Below are positions 58,640 through 64,000 of a DNA stretch of 64,000 bases, one piece after another. The translations under genes and the position numbers were made by a program. This DNA is from Micromonospora aurantiaca ATCC 27029 (GTDB lineage Bacteria; Actinomycetota; Actinomycetes; Mycobacteriales; Micromonosporaceae): positions 5,216,001-5,280,000 of the forward strand of contig NC_014391.1 of assembly GCF_000145235.1 (NCBI RefSeq), read 5' to 3'. Each line of letters begins with the position of its first letter. The stretch's first letter is position 1. The notes beneath the pieces are model-generated. The model did not search any database. It saw nothing but the letters and a program-made list of their open reading frames with translations, and was not told where the DNA came from.

Positions 58640-59865
58640 ACTCCGACTCCCATGTGTTCAGCCAACTCCGCGATCGGCGGAGGCGGCGCACCACGTGTGC
58701 GACGGAGAATCTCGGACATCAATTCGTGCGCTATCGGCCGGCACCGGATCTCGGAGGGCGCGAGCCGGTCACCGCGCAGCAGCATGTCCCCGGCGTTGGC
58801 GACGTCACCGATCTGGGAGTAGCCGCGGGCCAGGTCGAGCAGGTGGTGCGCGCGCCGCTCCGGCAGCAGCGCGTTGAACGCCGGCTCGGACAGCCGCATG
58901 TGGGTCTCCACCGCCCGGCCGCCGTCGCCCAGCTCGACCGCCGCCGCCGCGCGGTGCAGCTCCAGGTTGGTCGGGCCGAAGGAGGTCCAGTAGTGGTTGT
59001 GGTCGCCGCCGAGCATGGTGGCCGCCTCACCCGCGCCGGCGAGCAGGTCGTCCACTGTCGCCGAGTCACCGATCCGGGCGGCGGCCATCGCGCCCTGGAG
59101 CAGCAGCATGCCGTACACCGAGAGCCGTTCCGGCCGGACGTCGTTGTCGCCGCCGGGCGCGAGCCGCCCCGCGATGCGGACGTTCAGCTCCAGCGCCGGG
59201 CGGGGGCGGCCCATCGCGACGAGCGCGTTGCAGACCCGCGTGGTGGCGATGCCGGCCAGCAGCGGGTCGTCGGCCCGCTGGGCCACCGCCATCGACCGGT
59301 CGGCGGCGAGCCAGGCGAGGTCGCACTCGCCGAGCTTGCGCAGCACCGAGGAGGCGATCTGGTAGACCTGCCCGAGCAGGTGGGCGGCCTCGCGTACCTG
59401 GTCGCCGGCGGCGTAGCCGGCGTCCGCCGCCTGGGCGTCGCGCAGCAGCTTGGGCAGCGCGCGGGTGAGCATGCCGTAGCGGCCGTACTGGTAGGTGAGC
59501 CAGGCGTGGTTCACGGCCTTGCGCATGTCGGCCAGCGGCGGGGGGTAGGGCGCCGCGTCGAAGTAGGCGCTCATCGAGTCGTACCGCTCCAGGGCGGTGC
59601 GGATCTCCTCCACCTCGACCTGGTCGATGCAGTTGAGCGCGTCGGTACGCCGTTCCGGGTCCTTGCCGTGCAGCAACTGCACGTCGATCTGGAGGATGTC
59701 GGCGATCTCGTAGAGCACGGAGAACTTGTCCAGCCGGCGGACGCCGCGCTCCACCTTGTCCACCCAGCTCTTGGACTTGCCGAGCCGGTCGGCGAAGACC
59801 TGCTGGGACATCTTGCGGCGGCTCCGCCAGTACGCCACCCGCCGGCCTATGGGCAGTTCGTCCAT
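58636..59865 (-). CDS. XRE-family regulator with C-terminal helical (TPR-like) domain
   Basis: A 409-residue regulator. The N-terminal HTH is GRRVAYWRSRRKMSQQVFAD followed by RLGKSKSWVDKVERGVRRLD. The remaining 320 residues form antiparallel helices of TPR character (LGECDLAWLAADRSMAVAQR, AYSQIGDVANAGDMLL-like), the architecture of quorum- or ligand-sensing regulators in Streptomyces. GGGAGGGAACGGGA precedes the ATG at 59865. A 13-bp palindrome about 110 bases upstream is a candidate operator shared with the divergent primase-polymerase-like gene. It is coupled by ATGA to the flavoprotein. Confidence 0.9.
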   Translation of the reverse strand: MDELPIGRRVAYWRSRRKMSQQVFADRLGKSKSWVDKVERGVRRLDKFSVLYEIADILQIDVQLLHGKDPERRTDALNCIDQVEVEEIRTALERYDSMSAYFDAAPYPPPLADMRKAVNHAWLTYQYGRYGMLTRALPKLLRDAQAADAGYAAGDQVREAAHLLGQVYQIASSVLRKLGECDLAWLAADRSMAVAQRADDPLLAGIATTRVCNALVAMGRPRPALELNVRIAGRLAPGGDNDVRPERLSVYGMLLLQGAMAAARIGDSATVDDLLAGAGEAATMLGGDHNHYWTSFGPTNLELHRAAAAVELGDGGRAVETHMRLSEPAFNALLPERRAHHLLDLARGYSQIGDVANAGDMLLRGDRLAPSEIRCRPIAHELMSEILRRTRGAPPPPIAELAEHMGVGV

Positions 59866-59972
59866 TCCCGTTCCCTCCCCCTCACGGCGCCGGCCGGTCC
59901 CCCCACGTCCCTCAGGCTCGCGCCGATCGCACAGGTTGTGCGTCCACCGTCCAGCCAGTTCTCGTAGTTTTC

Positions 59973-59985
59973 GTGCAAGTTGCAC
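59973..59985. promoter_or_regulatory. Candidate operator palindrome GTGCAAGTTGCAC
   Basis: A perfect 13-bp palindrome (GTGCAA, one base, TTGCAC) in the divergent region between the XRE regulator and the primase-polymerase-like gene, in a local AT-richer stretch. Its position suits control of both. Confidence 0.5.
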
Positions 59986-60082
59986 CGACCGTTAGTCACC
60001 TCAACGAGCGTGGGTTACGGCAGTGACGGCTTTCGACGTGTGGCTTGTGGACGGTTCGGCGGGACCAGAGGGGACGACAGAC

Positions 60083-60754
60083 ATGTGGAGGAACGTCCGA
60101 CCGCGCGTCGCTCACCTCTCGCCGCTGGAACGGGTCCGGCTGCGCCGCGTCGCGGTGCGGTACGCGCTGCACGGCTGGCCGGTCACCCCCGGCGCCTGCC
60201 TGGCGAACAGCCGCTTCGTCTGCGGGCGGGCCGGCTGTCCCACAGTGGGCTGCCACCCGGCACTGGAGGACTGGGAACACGCCGCCAGCGCCGACCCGGC
60301 CCGGGTGGCCACCTGGTGGCGCAGCCGCCCGCACGGCATCCTGCTGCCCACCGGCCGCGCCTTCGACGTCCTGGAGGTCGCCGCCCACCTGGGCCGGCAG
60401 GTCCTGGAAGCGGTCGCCACCCACCCCGCCGGCTTCGGCGTACGCGGCCCTGCGCTGGTCACCCCGACCGGCCGCTGGATGTTCCTGGTACGCCCCGGCG
60501 ACCCGCTGCGGCCCGAGCTGGAGCACTGCTTCCACATGGTACGCCACGGACCCGGCTCGTGGATCCCCGCGCCACCGACCCGGCTGCCCGAGGGGACGGT
60601 GCGCTGGGTGGTCGCGCCCGAGCAGGCCCGGTGGCAGCTACCCGACTCGTACCTGGTGCAGAACGCGCTGATCGCCGCGTTACGGGCGGCCGGGGTGACG
60701 CTCGGCGCCGACCTGTTCCCCGGTCATCTCCCGCTGCCCCGCCGCGGCCGCTGA
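60083..60754 (+). CDS. Bifunctional DNA primase/polymerase-like domain protein
   Basis: A 223-residue protein with the Prim-Pol N-domain layout: LRRVAVRYALHGWPVTPGAC, NSRFVCGRAGCPTVGCHPAL with a Cys-rich insertion, then ADPARVATWWRSRPHGILLP and WMFLVRPGDPLRPELEHCFH. The catalytic acidic residues of true prim-pols are not all evident, and such stand-alone proteins are common in actinobacteria with unknown roles, so polymerase activity should not be assumed. The ATG at 60083 is preferred because the protein then begins like its relatives and GGGG lies upstream; the GTG at 60023 is the alternative. Confidence 0.75.
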   Translation: MWRNVRPRVAHLSPLERVRLRRVAVRYALHGWPVTPGACLANSRFVCGRAGCPTVGCHPALEDWEHAASADPARVATWWRSRPHGILLPTGRAFDVLEVAAHLGRQVLEAVATHPAGFGVRGPALVTPTGRWMFLVRPGDPLRPELEHCFHMVRHGPGSWIPAPPTRLPEGTVRWVVAPEQARWQLPDSYLVQNALIAALRAAGVTLGADLFPGHLPLPRRGR

Positions 60755-61140
60755 CCTCCCAGCACCCGGCCGGTGCTTCCGCAACGCGTGCTCCGACGCC
60801 GAGCGTTCTCCCTGGTCACAGCGGGTCCGGTGACCCGGACGGGTGGCCGACAGCGACCTCCCCGGCACCGGGCTCGTTGTTCCTGGCGAGGGCGCGTCCG
60901 CGCCAGAGCGGGGGTTGACCATGTCCAGGGACGACGCTGCCCGCCACACCGGCGGTACCGAGCCGGCGCGGCCCCGCCGCCGCCTGCACCCGTGGGCCTT
61001 CACCCGACCGCTGGGCGTGCGCCCCGGCCGTCCTCGCCCCACCGGCTCCCGCCCCGCCATCCTCCACCGCCCCCTCCGCTGACCCCGCCTGCACCCTTCC
61101 CTCCCCCCTCTCCCTTCCTCCCCCACCAGCCCACCGCCGG
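60755..61140. other. Intergenic region with a doubtful 53-codon ORF
   Basis: This stretch lies before the two palindromes of the convergent gap. An ORF at 60921-61082 (+) starts MSRDDAARHTGGTEPARPRR after a GGGG run and ends in Arg/Pro-rich sequence. Its composition is what random high-GC DNA yields, so I do not call it a gene. The end is a CT-rich tract (CCCTTCCCTCCCCCCTCTCC). Confidence 0.35.
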
Positions 61141-61141
61141 T

Positions 61142-61197
61142 TGATCAAGGAGTTTGCGTCCGCCCAGCACGTTCTGGAGGAACAAACTCCTTGATCA
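61142..61197. repeat. Perfect 15-bp inverted repeat (GATCAAGGAGTTTG family)
   Basis: TGATCAAGGAGTTTG (61142-61156) is exactly complementary to CAAACTCCTTGATCA (61183-61197). The loop contains further imperfect pairing (GTCCGCCCAG against CTGGAGGAAC). It lies in the convergent gap before apbE. Confidence 0.92.
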
Positions 61198-61242
61198 CCG
61201 CACCAAGGGCAGGCGGAGGGAAGGGCAGCACGCAAACGCACC

Positions 61243-61304
61243 GTCGATCATGAAGTTGGCGGTGCGACACGCCGGGAGGCGGTGCCGCCAACTTCATGAT
61301 CGAC
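61243..61304. repeat. Perfect 20-bp inverted repeat (GATCATGAAGTTGGCGG family)
   Basis: GTCGATCATGAAGTTGGCGG (61243-61262) is the exact reverse complement of 61285-61304. Apart from one base its core equals the palindrome at 26745-26799, while the loop differs. It ends 20 bases before the apbE stop. Confidence 0.93.
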
Positions 61305-61324
61305 CGCGCAAGGGGAGGCGGCGG

Positions 61325-62128
61325 TCAGGGCAGGGTGGGGAGGGTTCGGGAGTGGTGTTGGTGGGCGTCGTCCGTGACCACGGCGTGCTGCCACGGGGAC
61401 GGTAGGCGGTCCAGCCAGGCCAGGCCCGATGCGCCCATCGCCACCGCCGCTGTCGCATACGCGTCGGCCACGCCCAGGTCCGCACCCACCACAGTCACCG
61501 AGCGCAAACCCGTCGCCGGTACGCCCCGGCGCGGGTCCAGCACGTGGTGGCCGCGCTCGTACACGCCGGAGGTGGCGACCGCCATGTCGGTGCCGGTCAG
61601 CACCAGACAGGTCGCCCCCGCGTCCCAGGGATGCCGCACCCCGATCCGCCACGGCTCACCGGCCGCGTCGTGGCCGCGTACGCGCACGTCGCCGCCCGCG
61701 TTCACGCAGTGGTTCGGCGCGCCCGCGGCCACCAGCCGGTCCGAGGCGACCTGCGCCGCCCAGCCCTTCACGTAGCCGGACGGGTCGAGGCGACCGGTCG
61801 CGTACGCGTCGAAGAACCCGTCGGTGGCGGTCCACAGGTCGGCGCAGGCGGCCAGCACGGCCCGCAGGTCGGCGGAGGCGTCGGCGACCCGCAGCTCGCC
61901 CCGGTCGATCCGGCACACCTCGCTGTCGTCGCGGTACGTGCTGAACCGCGCGTCCACCTCGCGCAGCCAGCCGAACGTGTCCTCGGCCAGCTCGTGCAGG
62001 GTCTCCGGGGGCAGGTCGTCGGCCAGGTCGAGGCTGATCGCCGTACCCATGATGTGTTCGACCCGGCGAAGGCCGCGCCGGGCGGACGGACCGGGACCGA
62101 CGGCACCGGCATGAGCCGGCACGGTCAC
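61325..62128 (-). CDS. apbE: FAD:protein FMN transferase
   Basis: ApbE covalently attaches FMN, taken from FAD, to a Thr of flavoprotein partners outside the membrane. The 267-residue product has EHIMGTAISLDLADDLPP, DPSGYVKGWAAQVASDRLVA, NHCVNAGGDVRVRG, and the metal/FAD motifs TSGVYERGHHVLDPRRG and GVADAYATAAVAMG. The GTG at 62128 overlaps the stop of the FMN-binding protein gene as GTGA. That neighbour carries the matching acceptor motif, so it is the likely substrate. A signal peptide is not apparent at this start. Confidence 0.95.
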   Translation of the reverse strand: MTVPAHAGAVGPGPSARRGLRRVEHIMGTAISLDLADDLPPETLHELAEDTFGWLREVDARFSTYRDDSEVCRIDRGELRVADASADLRAVLAACADLWTATDGFFDAYATGRLDPSGYVKGWAAQVASDRLVAAGAPNHCVNAGGDVRVRGHDAAGEPWRIGVRHPWDAGATCLVLTGTDMAVATSGVYERGHHVLDPRRGVPATGLRSVTVVGADLGVADAYATAAVAMGASGLAWLDRLPSPWQHAVVTDDAHQHHSRTLPTLP

Positions 62129-62718
62129 GCCTTGTCCAGCGCGGCCTGCAACGACTGCTTGTACGCGGTGCTGGTGTAGGTGGCTCCGGACACGGTGCTC
62201 AGGTTGGCGCTCTGCCGGGCCACCACCTCGCCGGAGGTGCCGCTGTAGCGGGCCTGCACGTCGTCGCTGCGCTGCCCGGACTGCCCGCCCAGCGGCAGCC
62301 CGATCGCCGTGGCGTCGACGATCCGGCTTCCACTGAGCGTGATCCGGACCTGGAGCGAGCCGTACTCGTAGGTGACCGACGGCCCGGTCACCGTGCGGGT
62401 GGTGGCCTTGGGCGCGCTGGTGGTGGTGCGGGGCGCGGCCGGTGTGGTGCGCGTGCGGGTGCCACCGCGGCTGGCCGCGCTGCGGTCGGCGGACGGCTTC
62501 GGGGTCGGCTTCGACGAGGCGCGCGGCGACGGGGTGACGCCGGGCGCGGAGCCGGTGGGCGAGGGCGGCTCGGGCGCGGCGGAGCCGCCCGGGGCGACCG
62601 GGGCCAGCGCGGCCGGTACGTCCGCTCCGGCCTGCCCGGCGCCCGGCGCGCCCTTGAGCACCACCAGTGCGGTGGTGCCGGCGGCCAGGCCGGTGATCGC
62701 GAGCAGCGCGCGACGCAT
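62125..62718 (-). CDS. Membrane-anchored FMN-binding domain protein (ApbE substrate)
   Basis: A 197-residue protein with a single N-terminal membrane segment (LLAITGLAAGTTALVVL), a long Pro/Ser/Thr-rich stalk (about residues 30-105) and a C-terminal FMN-binding domain. The domain ends with NLSTVSGATYTSTAYKQSLQ, where SGATYTS is the flavinylation site for ApbE. It probably passes electrons on the outer face of the membrane between the ferric-reductase-like protein and an extracellular acceptor. The ATG at 62718 lies 14 bases past the stop of the upstream gene. Confidence 0.93.
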   Translation of the reverse strand: MRRALLAITGLAAGTTALVVLKGAPGAGQAGADVPAALAPVAPGGSAAPEPPSPTGSAPGVTPSPRASSKPTPKPSADRSAASRGGTRTRTTPAAPRTTTSAPKATTRTVTGPSVTYEYGSLQVRITLSGSRIVDATAIGLPLGGQSGQRSDDVQARYSGTSGEVVARQSANLSTVSGATYTSTAYKQSLQAALDKA

Positions 62719-62732
62719 GGGCGGTGCCTCTC

Positions 62733-64000
62733 CTACAGCTCGAACGCGGTCAGGTGGATCTGGCGGCGGGGCACGCCTGCCGCACGCAGCGCGGCGACTG
62801 CCTCGTCGACCAGACCGCCGGGGCCGCACAGGTAGACGTCGCGGCGGGTCAGGTCGGGCACGAGCCGGCGCAGGCCCTCGGGGTTCATCACCTGGCGGGG
62901 GCCGGGGTCGTCGCGGCGGCCGACGACGTACCAGACGGAGGTCTGCCGGGCCTGCGCGAGCCAGTCCAGCTCCTGGTGCAGCAGCACGTCGGCGGGGGTA
63001 CGCGCCCGGTAGATCAGCGCCGCGCCGGGCGGCAGCTCCTCCAGCATCGCCCGCAGCGGCGCGATGCCGCTGCCCCCGGCGATGAGCAGCGCCCGTTCCC
63101 GGGTGCGGTGCGCGGCGGTGAACGTACCGGAGGGGCCCTGCGCCCAGACCCGGGTGCCGGGCGTGAGGTCGCGCAGCTCGGCGGTGTACCCGCCGACGAC
63201 CTTGACGGTGATCCGCAGCCACCTGTCGTTGGCGGCGGCGGAGACGGAGAACGGGTGCGACTGCCACCAGCAGCCGGGGTTGAGGAAGCGCCAGCGGAAG
63301 AACTGGCCGCCGAGCAGGTCGATCTGGTTGAGCCGTTGCCCGGTCAGGTAGACCGAGACGGTGTCCGGGCTCTCCGCCACCACGTCGGCGACGCGCAGCC
63401 GGTGCCGCAGGTTGAACACCAGCGGGGCGAGCATCCGGCCCCACACCAGTGCGGCCACGACCAGCAGGTACGCGGCGATCCAGCCGGTACGCACCGGGCC
63501 GGGTTCGTAGAGCTGCGCGCCGTTGCTGAACTGGTGCGCGTACCCGAGCAGCAGCGTGAGGTAGCTGGCGGCGTGCAGCAGGTGCCACAGCTCGTACGGC
63601 AGGCGGCGGCGCACCGCGCGTACCGCGGTGAACGCGACAGCGACCAGGATGCCCGCGGCGACGAACGCGGAGACCATGTCCTCGTAGTCGGTCAGCAGCG
63701 CGCCGACCTCGCCGAGCACCGTCTTGCGTTCCTGGCGGGAGTAGCCGACCACCAGCAGCGACATGTGCGCGAGCACCGCCACCAGCAGCGTCGCGCCGAG
63801 GTCCCGGTGCAGCCGGGAGATCCGCTCGCCGCCGAGCGCGCGTTCCAGCACGCCGAGTCGGCTCATCATCAGCACCTGGACCAGCAGCAGGTAGCCGGCG
63901 AGCAGCCCGGTGATCCGGCCACCGGCGGTGAGCAGGTCGGCGGTGTCGGCGAGCGATCCGGCCGGGGTGTCCAGCCACCACGGCAGGACCGCGGCGACCA
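62733..64000 (-). CDS. Ferric-reductase-like transmembrane / FNR-type oxidoreductase (5' cut by window edge)
   Basis: At least 421 residues; the frame is open to the right edge, so the N-terminus is outside. The visible part starts in the ferric-reductase-like transmembrane domain (helices with RLHRDLGATLLVAVLAHMSL and LWHLLHAASYLTLLLGYAHQ, which place paired His residues for haem). It is followed by an FAD-binding domain with GGQFFRWRFLNPGCWWQSHPFS and an NAD-binding domain with ALLIAGGSGIAPLRAMLEEL and DVYLCGPGGLVDEAVAALRA. It should move electrons from NAD(P)H through FAD and haem across the membrane to the FMN-binding protein encoded next. Confidence 0.92.
   Translation of the reverse strand, partial: VAAVLPWWLDTPAGSLADTADLLTAGGRITGLLAGYLLLVQVLMMSRLGVLERALGGERISRLHRDLGATLLVAVLAHMSLLVVGYSRQERKTVLGEVGALLTDYEDMVSAFVAAGILVAVAFTAVRAVRRRLPYELWHLLHAASYLTLLLGYAHQFSNGAQLYEPGPVRTGWIAAYLLVVAALVWGRMLAPLVFNLRHRLRVADVVAESPDTVSVYLTGQRLNQIDLLGGQFFRWRFLNPGCWWQSHPFSVSAAANDRWLRITVKVVGGYTAELRDLTPGTRVWAQGPSGTFTAAHRTRERALLIAGGSGIAPLRAMLEELPPGAALIYRARTPADVLLHQELDWLAQARQTSVWYVVGRRDDPGPRQVMNPEGLRRLVPDLTRRDVYLCGPGGLVDEAVAALRAAGVPRRQIHLTAFEL

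Noticed and set aside
58058..59865. Regulator plus HFCD flavoprotein considered as a lanthipeptide cluster
   Set aside because: No precursor peptide, LanB/LanM or exporter gene is nearby.
60921..61082. A 53-codon plus-strand ORF starting MSRDDAARHT
   Set aside because: The start context is weak and the Arg/Pro-rich composition is typical of noncoding high-GC DNA.
61142..61304. Two adjacent palindromes considered as an integron attC or CRISPR fragment
   Set aside because: There are no repeated direct units, spacers of uniform size or cas/integrase genes; each palindrome belongs to a separate dispersed family.

Overview
The window is high-GC DNA with actinobacterial gene style: many GTG starts, leaderless promoters, GTGA/ATGA stop-start overlaps, and WYL, PadR, LAL-type LuxR and XRE regulators. 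Protein resemblance and the families of dispersed palindromes point to Micromonospora or a close relative. That assignment is inference.

The backbone follows, in the same general order as I recall it, the Mycobacterium tuberculosis Rv2216 to Rv2230c region: TIGR01777 epimerase (cut by the left edge), lipB, lipA, a DUF4191 protein, an RDD protein, glnA, glnE, a GlnA2-type synthetase, panB, and the Nif3 / zinc-ribbon / RNase HI-phosphatase operon. Lineage-specific genes sit between these anchors. They include a secreted esterase, multi-spanning membrane proteins, an archaeal-type aspartyl-tRNA synthetase behind a T-box leader, a large LAL regulator, two adjacent mannosyltransferase-like proteins, a streptogramin-lyase-like protein and a modular secreted alpha-amylase.

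Region by region: 0-9.9 kb holds the lipoate genes, the T-box AspRS and membrane proteins. 10-14.8 kb holds the LAL regulator, a 56-residue ORF and DUF4191/RDD. 14.8-26.7 kb is nitrogen metabolism (glnA with a GlnR-type operator, glnE) plus envelope glycosyl-transfer proteins. 26.7-34.9 kb holds the Vgb-like lyase, amylase, small regulators and glnA2. 35-41 kb holds nadE, panB, an F420-dependent reductase-like protein, an RNB nuclease and a Lys/Ala-rich histone-like protein. 41-46 kb holds a decayed M48 peptidase, a PadR pair, two Roadblock-type proteins and a threonine dehydratase. 46-49.8 kb is an accessory patch where an IS481 element sits in the end of an IS630 element, among small immunity-like genes. 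49.9-50.4 kb is the RNase P RNA gene (rnpB, minus strand). 50.6-55 kb is transport. 55-58 kb is the Nif3 operon. 58-60.8 kb pairs an XRE/TPR regulator and a flavoprotein with a divergent primase-polymerase-like gene. 61.3-64 kb is a flavin electron-transfer operon (ApbE, FMN-binding protein, ferric-reductase-like protein cut by the right edge).

Three features tie the window together. GlnA, its adenylyltransferase GlnE and a GlnR-type operator are all present, giving transcriptional and post-translational control of ammonium assimilation. Most convergent gene pairs are separated by long palindromes or hairpins, several of which belong to recurring families. Many genes appear to be leaderless, with a TANNNT box 6-8 bases before the start codon.
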